Positions 8,793 through 16,838 of a stretch of DNA of 64,000 bases are shown in pieces. The stretch lies in NCBI RefSeq assembly GCF_009883055.1, contig NZ_WWVR01000002.1:1-64000 (forward strand), given 5' to 3'. A program made the position numbers and the translations under genes. A model generated the notes under the pieces. That model ran no database searches. It was not told where the DNA came from and saw only the letters and a list, made by a program, of their open reading frames with translations. This DNA is from Blautia sp. BIOML-A1. Its GTDB lineage: Bacteria > Bacillota > Clostridia > Lachnospirales > Lachnospiraceae. Position 1 is the first letter of the stretch; each line of letters begins with the position of its first letter.

Positions 8793-10121
8793 ATGGAAGA
8801 AGCACTGATAAAGCGTATACTGCCTCATAGCATTGAGGCAGAGCAGTCGGTGATCGGATCCATGCTTCTCGATCGTGATGCGATTCTGATAGCGTCAGAG
8901 ATTCTTACAAGTGATGATTTTTATCAGAATCAGTATGGAATTATCTTTGATGCGATGGTGGAACTTTGTAATGAAGGGAAACCGGTTGATACGATCACAC
9001 TCCAGAACCGTCTGAAAGAAAAAGATGTTCCTCCGGATATCAGCAGTATGGAGTATGTCAGGGAACTGCTTGAAGCAGTTCCGACTTCTGCAAATGTTAA
9101 ATACTATGCTAATATTGTAAGCGATAAAGCACAGCTCCGTAAACTGATCCGGGCGACCGAGGAAGTAGAGAATGCCTGCTACCTTGAAAAGGACAGCACA
9201 GAGACGATCATGGAGGAGGCAGAAAAGAAATTATTCAACATTCTGCAGAGGACTGTGGGTGGTGATTATGTTCCGATTCAGCAGGTTGTCCTGAATGCGA
9301 TCAACAACATTGAGAAAGCCTCCAAGCTTAAGGGAAGTGTTACCGGAATTCCTACAGGTTTTATAGATCTGGATTACAAGACCTCCGGTATGCATCCGTC
9401 GGATCTGGTATTGATCGCAGCCCGTCCGTCCATGGGAAAGACGGCGTTTGTATTAAATATTGCACAGTATATGGCTTTTCGCAAAGATGTCACGGTTGCA
9501 ATATTCAGCCTCGAAATGTCAAAGGAGCAGCTTGTCAATCGTCTTCTCGCGATGGAATCTCATGTGGATTCCCAGAATATGCGTACCGGTAATCTTAAAG
9601 ACGAGGACTGGACCAAGCTGGTAGAGGGGGCGGATATCATTGGACGTTCCAACCTGATCATTGATGACACACCAGGTATCAGTATTGCGGAGATGCGATC
9701 CAAATGCAGGAAATATAAGCTGGAACACAATCTCGGGATTATTATGATCGACTATCTGCAGCTGATGAGCGGAAGCGGTAAGAGTGATTCCAGGCAGCAG
9801 GAGATTTCAGATATCTCCCGTTCATTGAAAGCTTTGGCCAGAGAACTGAATGTACCGGTCATTGCACTGTCGCAGCTGAGCCGGGCAGTTGAGCAGCGTC
9901 CGGATCACAGGCCGATGCTTTCGGATCTTCGAGAGTCCGGAGCTATTGAACAGGATGCCGATGTGGTAATGTTTTTGTACAGGGATGATTACTATCATAA
10001 AGACACAGAAAAGAAAGATATTGCAGAGGTCATTATCGCCAAGCAGAGAAATGGCCCGATTGGAACCATTGAACTGGTATGGCTGCCACGTTATACACAG
10101 TTTGTTAATATGAAAAAATAA
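8793..10121 (+). CDS. dnaB: Replicative DNA helicase DnaB/DnaC
   Basis: Hexameric helicase that unwinds DNA at the fork. The N-terminal primase-binding domain begins at LPHSIEAEQSVIGSMLLD; the RecA-like motor has Walker A ARPSMGKTAF at about 209-218, Walker B IIMIDYLQLM, and the arginine-finger region LSQLSRAVEQRPDHRP. The length of 442 residues is normal and no intein is present. A GGGGGAAA site precedes ATG. It closes the rpsF-dnaB conserved block and is followed by a strong terminator. Confidence 0.98.
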   Translation: MEEALIKRILPHSIEAEQSVIGSMLLDRDAILIASEILTSDDFYQNQYGIIFDAMVELCNEGKPVDTITLQNRLKEKDVPPDISSMEYVRELLEAVPTSANVKYYANIVSDKAQLRKLIRATEEVENACYLEKDSTETIMEEAEKKLFNILQRTVGGDYVPIQQVVLNAINNIEKASKLKGSVTGIPTGFIDLDYKTSGMHPSDLVLIAARPSMGKTAFVLNIAQYMAFRKDVTVAIFSLEMSKEQLVNRLLAMESHVDSQNMRTGNLKDEDWTKLVEGADIIGRSNLIIDDTPGISIAEMRSKCRKYKLEHNLGIIMIDYLQLMSGSGKSDSRQQEISDISRSLKALARELNVPVIALSQLSRAVEQRPDHRPMLSDLRESGAIEQDADVVMFLYRDDYYHKDTEKKDIAEVIIAKQRNGPIGTIELVWLPRYTQFVNMKK

Positions 10122-10141
10122 TATCGGTTTATTGCAGATTT

Positions 10142-10192
10142 GCAGACATTAAGATGAAAATGTTCGATTTTCATTCTGATGTCTGCTTTTTT
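10142..10192 (+). terminator. Terminator after dnaB
   Basis: GCAGACAT (10142-10149) pairs with ATGTCTGC (10179-10186). The stem extends inward through partly paired AAGATGAAAAT / ATTTTCATTCT, and TTTTTT follows. Confidence 0.9.
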
Positions 10193-10227
10193 GCTGTTTC
10201 ACGATAGATTATGTCAAACTGTTTTCG

Positions 10228-10256
10228 TTGAATTAAAAGGGAAATACGATTATAAT
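10228..10256 (+). promoter_or_regulatory. Sigma-A promoter of the MerR-like gene
   Basis: TTGAAT (10228-10233), 17-base spacer, TATAAT (10251-10256), 31 bases before the start codon. Confidence 0.75.
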
Positions 10257-10287
10257 TATAGATAACGAATTTCATAGGAGGTGTGAC

Positions 10288-10821
10288 ATGGAGACAAGAT
10301 ATACTGTTCAACAGACAGTAGAGATGACTGGGATAAAGTCATATGTTCTTCGATACTGGGAGGAAGAGCTGGAACTGCAGATCCACAGAAATGAGCTTGG
10401 TCATCGTTATTACACCAGATATGATATTCAGCTTTTTATGAATATAAAAGAACTTAAGAAGCGGGGACTAAGACTTCACGCAATTCGTGAACTGATTCCA
10501 AAATTGGCGGGAACAGGACAGGAATATACGGAAAGTCGGATAAAGTCCTTGGAAGAAGATAATGTGAACTTTGATATACCATATGAGAGCGATGAGGTCA
10601 TGATAGAAGATAGTGCTGAAGAAAAGGACAGCACAAATGATGAAAAGATCCTGGAGTTTCAGACAATACTGGAACGGCTGATCACACAGGAGCTTAAGGT
10701 ACAGAATGAGAGTGAAGACGAAGAAAGGTGTCGTTCACTGGATTTTGCAATTCGAAGACAGCAGATGGCAAGAAAAGAAGCTGCGGCAGCAGTTGAAAAG
10801 AAACCAAAAAAGAAACTGTAG
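10288..10821 (+). CDS. MerR-type HTH transcriptional regulator
   Basis: 177-residue DNA-binding protein. Residues about 1-70 form a MerR winged helix: YTVQQTVEMTGIKSYVLRYWEEE, then GHRYYTRYDIQLFMNIKELKKRG. The C-terminal part is acidic and helical, with no Cys metal site and no drug-binding domain, and ends in a Lys-rich tail. It therefore resembles the small MerR-like/RacA-type proteins rather than metal sensors. AGGAGGTG precedes ATG. It has its own promoter and terminator. The target is unknown. Confidence 0.82.
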   Translation: METRYTVQQTVEMTGIKSYVLRYWEEELELQIHRNELGHRYYTRYDIQLFMNIKELKKRGLRLHAIRELIPKLAGTGQEYTESRIKSLEEDNVNFDIPYESDEVMIEDSAEEKDSTNDEKILEFQTILERLITQELKVQNESEDEERCRSLDFAIRRQQMARKEAAAAVEKKPKKKL

Positions 10822-10840
10822 CATTGCTACAGTTTCTTTT
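10811..10840. terminator. Bidirectional terminator between MerR-like gene and ferredoxin
   Basis: Perfect 12-bp stem AGAAACTGTAGC / GCTACAGTTTCT with loop ATT, followed by TTTT on the plus strand and by TTTTTTGG on the minus strand. The stop codon of the MerR-like gene lies inside the stem. Confidence 0.92.
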
Positions 10841-10859
10841 CGATTTGTCTTAAATGAAA

Positions 10860-11033
10860 TTATTCAGCTGGGTGAATAGCTTCTGTAGGACATGCATCTG
10901 CACATGTTCCGCAGTCAAGACATGCATCAGCATCGATTTCGAAATGCTCTGCACCTTCAGAAATAGCCTCTGCTGGGCACTCTGCTGCACATGTTCCGCA
11001 GCTTACACAATCGTCAGAAATTACGTATGCCAT
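10860..11033 (-). CDS. 2[4Fe-4S] ferredoxin
   Basis: A 57-residue electron carrier of the clostridial type. It begins MAYVISDDCVSCGTCAAECP and has two CxxCxxCxxxCP motifs, CVSCGTCAAECP and CLDCGTCADACP, each followed by a PxEAI turn, with eight Cys in total. This is the standard size for 8Fe ferredoxins. AAAGGAGG lies 8 bases upstream of the ATG at 11033. It is monocistronic, with a promoter at 11086-11114 and the shared bidirectional terminator behind it. It faces away from the DUF1858 gene. Confidence 0.95.
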   Translation of the reverse strand: MAYVISDDCVSCGTCAAECPAEAISEGAEHFEIDADACLDCGTCADACPTEAIHPAE

Positions 11034-11085
11034 AATTGATATCCTCCTTTATATCTTTTGTACCTTTTCAGGTATCCATACAGCT

Positions 11086-11114
11086 ATTCTAATATATATC
11101 AGAGAAGAATACAA
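11086..11114 (-). promoter_or_regulatory. Sigma-A promoter of the ferredoxin gene
   Basis: On the minus strand TTGTAT (11109-11114), 17-base spacer, TAGAAT (11086-11091). Confidence 0.72.
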
Positions 11115-11170
11115 GTATTAATTTATAAACAAATTTTTATAAATTGTGCACAATTTTTCAATAGCAGACG

Positions 11171-11199
11171 TTGCGTACAGGATGTTTTTATATTATAAT
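11171..11199 (+). promoter_or_regulatory. Sigma-A promoter of the DUF1858 gene
   Basis: TTGCGT (11171-11176), 17-base spacer, TATAAT (11194-11199). It is divergent from the ferredoxin promoter 57 bases away. Confidence 0.72.
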
Positions 11200-11259
11200 G
11201 GGGATTATCACTGGGAGTAAAGATCTACTCTTTATCCCTGAGAAAAGGAGGAAAATACA

Positions 11260-11463
11260 ATGGCAAAGGTTACAAAAGATATGCTGATCGGCCAGTTAAT
11301 CACTTTAGATCCGAATATTGCACCGATTCTTATGAGAGCAGGAATGCATTGTCTTGGATGCCCGTCTTCCCAGATGGAATCCTTAGAAGAAGCAGCCATG
11401 GTTCACGGAATGGATGTAGATGTTCTGGTTCAGCAGATCAACGACTTTCTGGAGAATAACTAA
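11260..11463 (+). CDS. DUF1858 redox-disulfide protein
   Basis: 67-residue protein made of one DUF1858 domain (the hybrid-cluster-protein-associated disulfide family). It shows [20 protein letters not shown] and the signature [19 protein letters not shown] with the CxxC pair. Members are small soluble proteins thought to handle redox or Fe-S chemistry; the precise role is not established. A strong AAAGGAGG site precedes ATG. It sits alone between a good promoter and a terminator, back to back with the ferredoxin gene. Confidence 0.88.
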   Translation: MAKVTKDMLIGQLITLDPNIAPILMRAGMHCLGCPSSQMESLEEAAMVHGMDVDVLVQQINDFLENN

Positions 11464-11469
11464 TTAATA

Positions 11470-11497
11470 AAAGACTGGCAGAGATGCCAGTCTTTTT
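11470..11497 (+). terminator. Terminator after the DUF1858 gene
   Basis: Perfect stem AAAGACTGGCA / TGCCAGTCTTT with loop GAGA, followed by TT. Confidence 0.92.
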
Positions 11498-11557
11498 AAG
11501 TGTAACTGTTACATTGATCGTTGAGTAAGAAATAAACAGTCAACATATAAGTCATGA

Positions 11558-12301
11558 TTAAAGCTGTATTAATTGTTGCAGAGCATTTACGGAAATTACC
11601 TCTCCATGCTCGATTAAATGAGCCTCCCTGGCAGGTGTACAGGAACTTCCTTTACCATATTCAGAAAGAATATTGCAGACTTTATTGAACTCCTGCGGAG
11701 AGCAGGAAGACTGGTGAATGATAAGCTGATAGCTTCCGTTAGCAGAAGCCTTGTATAAGGTATTTCTGCCGGTGAAAAAACCATTCAGTCCATGTGAAGC
11801 TGCAATTACATCGTCCAGGTGAGTAAATGTATACTGACGAATCAGATTTACCGCTGGTTTTTCAGAAGAATCGGAAGCTGCCTCATCTGATTCCTTAGAG
11901 CCTTCGGTATTGGAAGACTTATTCTTGAGTCTGGATTCGCAAATCTTCTGGAAAATATCAATGATATTGTCTGCTCCATCAAGCTGGAGCGGTTCTGTCT
12001 GGGCAGAGTCCTTGTATGGGGAAAATCTGGAAAAACGGGTATCCAGTTCTTCCGGATCTTCTACTTTAGTGATGATGAGGATGATACTGTCAAGATTTAC
12101 AGGGATTGCCTCGATCATCAGTGGAATATTGTCTGCTTCAAAACCAAATTCTATCTGCGCCTGCTGCATCATATCGCGGAAAAGTTTCTTGGCTTTCTCG
12201 GATCCGTAAGCCAGTTCCCGCAAATTAACCTGATGCATTTCCAAATCTTCTCGTGTTAAGGTACAACGAATCTGATTTTCGTTGATTTTTTCTAATTTCA
12301 T
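11558..12301 (-). CDS. mecA: Adaptor protein MecA
   Basis: 247-residue adaptor that delivers substrates to the ClpCP protease. The N-terminal substrate-binding domain begins MKLEKINENQIRCTLTREDL and includes the LAYGSEKAKKLFRDMMQQA segment. An acidic Ser/Glu-rich linker lies at about 120-150, and the C-terminal ClpC-binding domain contains FTHLDDVIAASHG. AGGA 10 bases upstream supports the start. It is transcribed from a promoter at 12414-12443 through a ~110-base leader that contains the GTAACTGT palindrome. Confidence 0.93.
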   Translation of the reverse strand: MKLEKINENQIRCTLTREDLEMHQVNLRELAYGSEKAKKLFRDMMQQAQIEFGFEADNIPLMIEAIPVNLDSIILIITKVEDPEELDTRFSRFSPYKDSAQTEPLQLDGADNIIDIFQKICESRLKNKSSNTEGSKESDEAASDSSEKPAVNLIRQYTFTHLDDVIAASHGLNGFFTGRNTLYKASANGSYQLIIHQSSCSPQEFNKVCNILSEYGKGSSCTPAREAHLIEHGEVISVNALQQLIQL

Positions 12302-12344
12302 GTCATCACATCCTATTCTTTGGATCCTGATATGAATTTACATC

Positions 12345-12371
12345 GTAACTGTTCAGTAGCCTCACAGTTAC
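12345..12371. repeat. GTAACTGT palindromic repeat, copy 1 (mecA leader)
   Basis: GTAACTGT-N11-ACAGTTAC, perfect 8-bp arms in 27 bases. It lies in the 5' leader of mecA, about 43 bases after its -10 element. Same length and arms as copy 3 at 13314-13340. Confidence 0.85.
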
Positions 12372-12413
12372 TTTATATCAAAATCAGGATATAGTCCATG
12401 ACTTATATAACGT

Positions 12414-12443
12414 ATTATATACCACAAGTATAGAAAATGTAAA
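12414..12443 (-). promoter_or_regulatory. Sigma-A promoter of mecA
   Basis: On the minus strand TTTACA (12438-12443), 18-base spacer, TATAAT (12414-12419), about 113 bases upstream of the start codon. Confidence 0.62.
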
Positions 12444-12515
12444 GAAATTAGATTTACCTATTTCTAAAATATTTGGAAATAGAATAGAAATTTTTTTATA
12501 AATCGGGAAAAATCC

Positions 12516-12543
12516 TTGCAACTGTAAAAGAAATCTGTATAAT
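12516..12543 (+). promoter_or_regulatory. Sigma-A promoter of the 85-aa protein gene
   Basis: TTGCAA (12516-12521), 16-base spacer, TATAAT (12538-12543). The first gene downstream starts 315 bases later, so the transcript would have a ~300-base leader. Confidence 0.6.
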
Positions 12544-12549
12544 GAATCT

Positions 12550-12857
12550 TAAGAAGAGATAGGTGTTCTGTGATTGAATGACAAAAGACGCAAATTAAAC
12601 TAACTTACATAATAACAACACATTTCGTAACTGTTCAGCAGTTTCACAGTCAGGATACTACCTTCTGAATAGTTACCACAATTCTCATTTCTACAGACAA
12701 GTCATTGCCATCATTTACATGTCATGCAGCGTTCCGGCTGTGGCAGATGCAATTTCCATGAGATTAAATTCAATTACAGGAAGAATATTTTTTCTTAAAC
12801 TGTCAGGTGTTTTCTAAAATCTTATTTTGAGAGAAAGGAGGAAAGATCTGAGAAAAT
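12550..12857 (+). other. Long leader upstream of the 85-aa protein gene
   Basis: This 308-base stretch has no supported coding frame. It holds GTAACTGT repeat copy 2 (12627-12676) and a T-rich segment before the ribosome site AAAGGAGG at about 12835-12842. No named riboswitch motif was recognised. It may be a regulatory leader or carry a small RNA. Confidence 0.4.
12627..12676. repeat. GTAACTGT palindromic repeat, copy 2 (long form)
   Basis: The 50-base element starts GTAACTGTTCAG (12627-12638) and ends CTGAATAGTTAC (12665-12676), inverted copies with one mismatch. Inside, CACAGTCAG keeps a degenerate form of the short-repeat right arm. It is downstream of the promoter at 12516-12543. Confidence 0.75.
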
Positions 12858-13115
12858 ATGTCACATGAGAAGTGCAGCAAGAAAGCCATAAAACCTCTGA
12901 AAAAAGAACTGAAGGTCTATCAGAAGAATGGAATCCAGCTCTTTATGGATGGAAAGCCCAGTACCCCAAAAGATATTGCGAAAGCCTGTTTGATCGCAGA
13001 GGGCGGAGGTTATATGAGAGACTACACAGAAGATGAAACAGGCAGAATTGCAAGAGTTGATTTTGATCTGATCAGAGAAGCACCCCCAAAGCATATACAA
13101 GTCAAACGCAGGTAA
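12858..13115 (+). CDS. Small conserved-looking protein of unknown function
   Basis: 85-residue soluble protein, strongly basic at both ends (KKAIKPLKKELKVYQ and the C-terminal HIQVKRR). The middle holds GIQLFMDGKPSTPKDIAKAC and an acidic DYTEDETGRIARVDFD stretch. There is no signal peptide or membrane helix, and I do not recognise the family. AAAGGAGG lies about 15 bases before the ATG, longer than usual, but an in-frame stop just upstream (12849) rules out an earlier start. The coding-like composition, ribosome site and promoter support a real gene. A hairpin follows at 13169-13228. Confidence 0.7.
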   Translation: MSHEKCSKKAIKPLKKELKVYQKNGIQLFMDGKPSTPKDIAKACLIAEGGGYMRDYTEDETGRIARVDFDLIREAPPKHIQVKRR

Positions 13116-13168
13116 GATCTGACGAGTGACGAAGGGGAAGATTTTGCCGTTTAAGATACATAAGAGGA

Positions 13169-13228
13169 AGGGATTTTTCAGGAAAACAAAGGTTTCCTCC
13201 TTATACCTGACCGGTCTGGAAAATCCCT
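13169..13228 (+). other. Long hairpin after the 85-aa protein gene
   Basis: AGGGATTTTTCAG (13169-13181) pairs with CTGGAAAATCCCT (13216-13228) with one mismatch, and an inner GGAAAAC / GGTTTCC stem is possible. No T tract follows (GATATGAAAA), so it is not a classic terminator. The rest of 13116-13420 holds the promoter and repeat listed separately. Confidence 0.5.
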
Positions 13229-13271
13229 GATATGAAAAAAATATTAAAAAAATTAAAATTTCCAAATAAAT

Positions 13272-13300
13272 AATACATCTATGACAAAACATGATATAAT
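13272..13300 (+). promoter_or_regulatory. Promoter of the GH18 gene
   Basis: TATAAT (13295-13300) preceded by TGA forms an extended -10; the -35 position (13272-13277, AATACA) is poor. The start codon is about 120 bases downstream, with repeat copy 3 in between. Confidence 0.5.
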
Positions 13301-13313
13301 TTATAAATGAAGT

Positions 13314-13340
13314 GTAACTGTCTGGCATTCTCACAGTTAC
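13314..13340. repeat. GTAACTGT palindromic repeat, copy 3 (GH18 leader)
   Basis: GTAACTGT-N11-ACAGTTAC, perfect 8-bp arms in 27 bases, 14 bases downstream of the extended -10 element. The following GGAGTATTGCCTGCTGAATA resembles the right half of copy 2 (GGATACTACCTTCTGAATA). Confidence 0.85.
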
Positions 13341-13420
13341 GAATCAGAGGCTATCCCGGATCATTTTGCGGAGTATTGCCTGCTGAATAAAATATGCTCT
13401 GAACCGAAAGGGAGGAACAA

Positions 13421-15097
13421 ATGAGAAAATCAAGTACAACACAGAGGAGAAAGCAGCTTGTTTCAATTATGGTCGTCGGTATTCTGATTCTTGTGCTTGC
13501 AGTGGCAGGAATAGGGATTCATATTATCAGTAAATATATTCCATCTAAGGAACAGATGAATCTGACAGAATATTATGGTCAGCCGGCAGAAGGAGAGATG
13601 GTACTTGTCCTTGGTACAGATATTATGGAGGAGAGAGCTCTGAAATCCGGAGATCAGATTTATCTTCCGCAGGATATCGTAAGTACCTATCTGAATCAGA
13701 GATACTACTGGGACAGTGGAAATCAGCAGATTTTATATGCGACACCGTCGTCACTTGAGAAGTTTCCTGCATCAGAAGCAGGAGATGGAGAGGTCTGGGT
13801 GCGGGATGGAAAGGTTTATCTGAGTCTTTCACTTGTACAGAAATATACAGATCTGGATTTTTATGAGTATCAGGAACCGGCAAGAGTTGTGATTAGGCAT
13901 GAATTTACAGGAGTAAATGTAGCAACTGTTAAGAAAGACACGAGTATTCGCTATCGTGGAGGCATCAAGTCACCGGTTCTCACAGAAGTCAAGAAAGGTG
14001 ATACATTGATTTATATGCAGGCTCTTGAAGACTGGGTACAGGTTTCAACCATGGATGGATACATTGGATATGTACAGAAAAAAGTTCTGTCAGATATGGA
14101 AACCACAGATTTTGAGAGAGATTTTGAGAAAGAAGATTATACTTACCTTATAATGGAGGATAAGGTAAATATGATCTGGCATCAGATTACCAACACAGAT
14201 GCCAATGCTTATCTTGGCGATATGACAGCAAACGTCAGTGGCTTAAACGTGATTTCTCCGACATGGTTTTATATTCAGGATACAGCAGGAAATCTTGGAG
14301 ATTTGTCTTCGGCTGATTATGTGGCGCAGGCACATCAGAAGGGACTTAAGGTATGGGGGCTGGTTGATAACTTTACAGCAGAGATCAGTACCACGGAAAC
14401 TCTGTCTCAGCTTTCATCCCGACAGAATATCATTCAGTATCTGATACAGAGGGCAGCAGAGATAGGAATGGATGGTATTAATGTGGATTTCGAAACACTC
14501 AGTGAAGATGCGGGACCGCATTTTCTGGAATTTTTGAGAGAACTTTCTATTGAATGCCATAAGAATAATCTGGTACTTTCTGTGGATAACCCGGTTCCGG
14601 AAGATTTTACAAGTCATTATGACAGACGAGAGCAGGGGCTGGTTGTGGATTACGTAGTGATCATGGGATATGATGAACATTATGTGGGATCTGAGGCCGG
14701 CTCTGTAGCATCGCTTCCGTGGGTAGAACAGGGAGTGGAGGATACACTGAAGGAAGTTCCGGCACAGCGAACAGTTCTTGCCGTTCCGTTTTATACCAGA
14801 TTGTGGAAGACAACCGGTGGAGCTGTGACAAGTGAAGCAATTGGAATGAGTGAAACGCAGAGAATACTTACAGAGAATCAGGTTGAACCTGTATGGGATG
14901 GAAGCGTGGGGCAGAATTATGCAGAATTTGAGAAAGACAATACAACATATCAGATCTGGATTGAGGATGCCCAGTCGCTTGCAGAAAAGGTAAAACTGAT
15001 TCCGAAATATGATCTTGCAGGAGTTGCCCAGTGGAGACTTGGATTCGAGAGCAGTGATATCTGGAGTACGATCAGCGAAAATCTTAAAATATCATAA
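13421..15097 (+). CDS. Membrane-anchored SH3-GH18 family cell-wall glycosidase
   Basis: 558-residue extracellular protein tethered by an N-terminal transmembrane helix (about 14-38). A domain of unknown role is followed by a bacterial SH3 domain near 185-225 (RYRGGIKSPVLTEVKKG), then a glycoside hydrolase 18 barrel. The catalytic motif DGxxxDxE appears as DGINVDFE at about 352-359, so the acid Glu is intact. Such YaaH/YdhD-like proteins act on peptidoglycan or spore cortex sugars. GGGAGG precedes ATG. The gene is monocistronic, with a promoter, a repeat-containing leader and a strong terminator. Confidence 0.9.
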   Translation: MRKSSTTQRRKQLVSIMVVGILILVLAVAGIGIHIISKYIPSKEQMNLTEYYGQPAEGEMVLVLGTDIMEERALKSGDQIYLPQDIVSTYLNQRYYWDSGNQQILYATPSSLEKFPASEAGDGEVWVRDGKVYLSLSLVQKYTDLDFYEYQEPARVVIRHEFTGVNVATVKKDTSIRYRGGIKSPVLTEVKKGDTLIYMQALEDWVQVSTMDGYIGYVQKKVLSDMETTDFERDFEKEDYTYLIMEDKVNMIWHQITNTDANAYLGDMTANVSGLNVISPTWFYIQDTAGNLGDLSSADYVAQAHQKGLKVWGLVDNFTAEISTTETLSQLSSRQNIIQYLIQRAAEIGMDGINVDFETLSEDAGPHFLEFLRELSIECHKNNLVLSVDNPVPEDFTSHYDRREQGLVVDYVVIMGYDEHYVGSEAGSVASLPWVEQGVEDTLKEVPAQRTVLAVPFYTRLWKTTGGAVTSEAIGMSETQRILTENQVEPVWDGSVGQNYAEFEKDNTTYQIWIEDAQSLAEKVKLIPKYDLAGVAQWRLGFESSDIWSTISENLKIS

Positions 15098-15105
15098 CTG
15101 AAATA

Positions 15106-15142
15106 AAAAACACACTCTGCAATCGCTGCAGAGTGTGTTTTT
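15106..15142 (+). terminator. Terminator after the GH18 gene
   Basis: CACACTCTGCA (15111-15121) pairs perfectly with TGCAGAGTGTG (15127-15137), with A-rich and T-rich flanks. Confidence 0.93.
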
Positions 15143-15189
15143 GGTTGGAATTTATTAAAATTTATAAAAAGTCCTGTAAATGGAAGGAG

Positions 15190-15209
15190 GCCGGTACTTT
15201 CGTACCGGC
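15190..15209. other. Isolated strong hairpin in the GH18-trkH gap
   Basis: GCCGGTAC-TTTC-GTACCGGC is a perfect 8-bp stem; on the minus strand its loop is a GAAA tetraloop. No T tract follows on either strand. An AAGGAGG sits directly before it on the plus strand, but no open frame follows. The function is unknown. Confidence 0.5.
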
Positions 15210-15345
15210 GCGTATGAAAAAGAAAAATATTTTATAGAAAGCATTTCGCTCTCTATGGTTAATACTATACCCGAAAAATGTGAAAAAACTGTGATGAGGT
15301 TTTGAAGAAAATGTGAAGAAATCATAAAAAAATAACAAAATAAAG

Positions 15346-15377
15346 AAAAACGCCCCTGATCAATTATAAATCAGGGG
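15346..15377 (-). terminator. Terminator of trkAH
   Basis: Minus strand CCCCTGAT / ATCAGGGG stem (15353-15360 with 15370-15377), then CGTTTTTC. It begins 8 bases after the trkH stop. Confidence 0.88.
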
Positions 15378-15385
15378 AGAAATTA

Positions 15386-16825
15386 TCAGAAACGTTTCCA
15401 AGTATCCTTGAAGAAGAGAAGCAGAAGAGGGAAAATTTCCAGTCGTCCTGCTAACATATCAAAGATCAGAACACTCTTGGACAGATAGGAAAAAGAACTG
15501 AAATTTCCCATCGGACCAGCGATTTCAAATCCTGGACCAATGTTGTTAAGTGTAGCAGCAACAGCGGTGAAGTTCGTGATCAGGTCAAAATTGTCAATTG
15601 CGATCAACAGGACAGAAGCTGCAAAAATCAGAAGATATACGCTGATGTAAATATTGGTGGATCTCAAAATTTCATGAGAAATAATCTTGCTATCCATCTT
15701 GATCTTCTTGACTGCATTCGGGTGAAGGTAAAGCTGAAATTCTTTCTTTGCAGCCTTGCACAGGATCAGAATACGGGAAACCTTGATTCCGCCTCCGGTA
15801 CTTCCGGCACAGGCACCTACAAACATCAAAAGCACCAGTACTGTCTTGGATAAGGCAGGCCACTGGTTAAAGTCTGTACTCGAAAATCCTGTTGTGGTAA
15901 TGATGGAACCAACCTGAAATGCTACCTGCTGGAATGCGACCAGGACATTTCGGAAGAGGTGTGCCGTATTGAAGGTAATAATTAAAATGGAAGCGATAAT
16001 GATTCCGAAATAATAGCGAACTTCTTCATATTTAAAAGCCTGACGAAATTTCTTAGTCAGAATCAGGTAGTAAACAGAGAAGTTTACCCCGAATAAAATC
16101 ATAAAGATGGTAGTAACGACCTGACAGTAAGTGCTGTAGCTTCCAATACTGTCATTGACAATACCAAATCCACCGGTTCCGGCAGTACCAAAGGTGATAC
16201 ACAGAGTATCAAAAAGAGGAACTTTTCCAATCAACAGCAGGACTATCTGAGCAAGTGTCATACCAAAATAAATAGTATAAAGAATTTTGGCAGTGGACTG
16301 TACCTTTGGAACCAGTTTGCTGACGGAAGGTCCCGGGCTTTCTGCTTTCATAAGATTCATGTGATATCCACCGGTGAGCGGGAGCAGGGAAAGCAGAAAT
16401 ACAAGAACTCCCATTCCTCCGATCCAGTGTGTGAAGCTTCGCCAGATCAGAACACAGTGCGGAAGAACCTCGACATCTGTAAGAATGCTGGAACCGGTAG
16501 TTGTGAATCCGGAAACTGTCTCAAAAAGTGCATCGACAGGATGTGGGATATATCCACTGACCACAAAAGGAAGCGCACCAAAAACACATAAGGCAACCCA
16601 GCTCAGAGCAACTGCAACGCAGCCGTCTTTGGTGTAAAATACTTTGTTTTTGGGTTTCTTCAGCGTGAGAGGAATTCCGATGACAAGGCAGACTGCCATG
16701 GCGATCAAAAAAGAACTGAATTCCCGTTCATGATAAATCAGTGCTGTAAAAAAGGGCAGTAACATAAAGGCTGCCTGAAAATTACATACCCAGCCTACGA
16801 TATAGGCAATAATGCGAAAATTCAT
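15386..16825 (-). CDS. trkH: Potassium uptake protein TrkH (KtrB-like channel subunit)
   Basis: 479-residue membrane channel of the SKT superfamily that passes K+ under control of TrkA. Pore signatures are visible: TVSGFTTTGSSIL (first P loop), FGTAGTGGFG, ITTTGFSSTDF and the last GPGFE. WRSFTHWIGGMGVLVF is characteristic. It lies 13 bases downstream of trkA in the same operon, with GAGG before its ATG. GdpP, elsewhere in this window, sets c-di-AMP levels, which are known to control K+ uptake systems. Confidence 0.95.
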   Translation of the reverse strand: MNFRIIAYIVGWVCNFQAAFMLLPFFTALIYHEREFSSFLIAMAVCLVIGIPLTLKKPKNKVFYTKDGCVAVALSWVALCVFGALPFVVSGYIPHPVDALFETVSGFTTTGSSILTDVEVLPHCVLIWRSFTHWIGGMGVLVFLLSLLPLTGGYHMNLMKAESPGPSVSKLVPKVQSTAKILYTIYFGMTLAQIVLLLIGKVPLFDTLCITFGTAGTGGFGIVNDSIGSYSTYCQVVTTIFMILFGVNFSVYYLILTKKFRQAFKYEEVRYYFGIIIASILIITFNTAHLFRNVLVAFQQVAFQVGSIITTTGFSSTDFNQWPALSKTVLVLLMFVGACAGSTGGGIKVSRILILCKAAKKEFQLYLHPNAVKKIKMDSKIISHEILRSTNIYISVYLLIFAASVLLIAIDNFDLITNFTAVAATLNNIGPGFEIAGPMGNFSSFSYLSKSVLIFDMLAGRLEIFPLLLLFFKDTWKRF

Positions 16826-16838
16826 AGCTCTACCTCAT

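Noticed and set aside
10854..11039. Cys-rich 61-codon plus-strand frame
   Set aside because: It is the antisense of the ferredoxin gene, whose Cys codons read as Ala/Cys-like in this frame.
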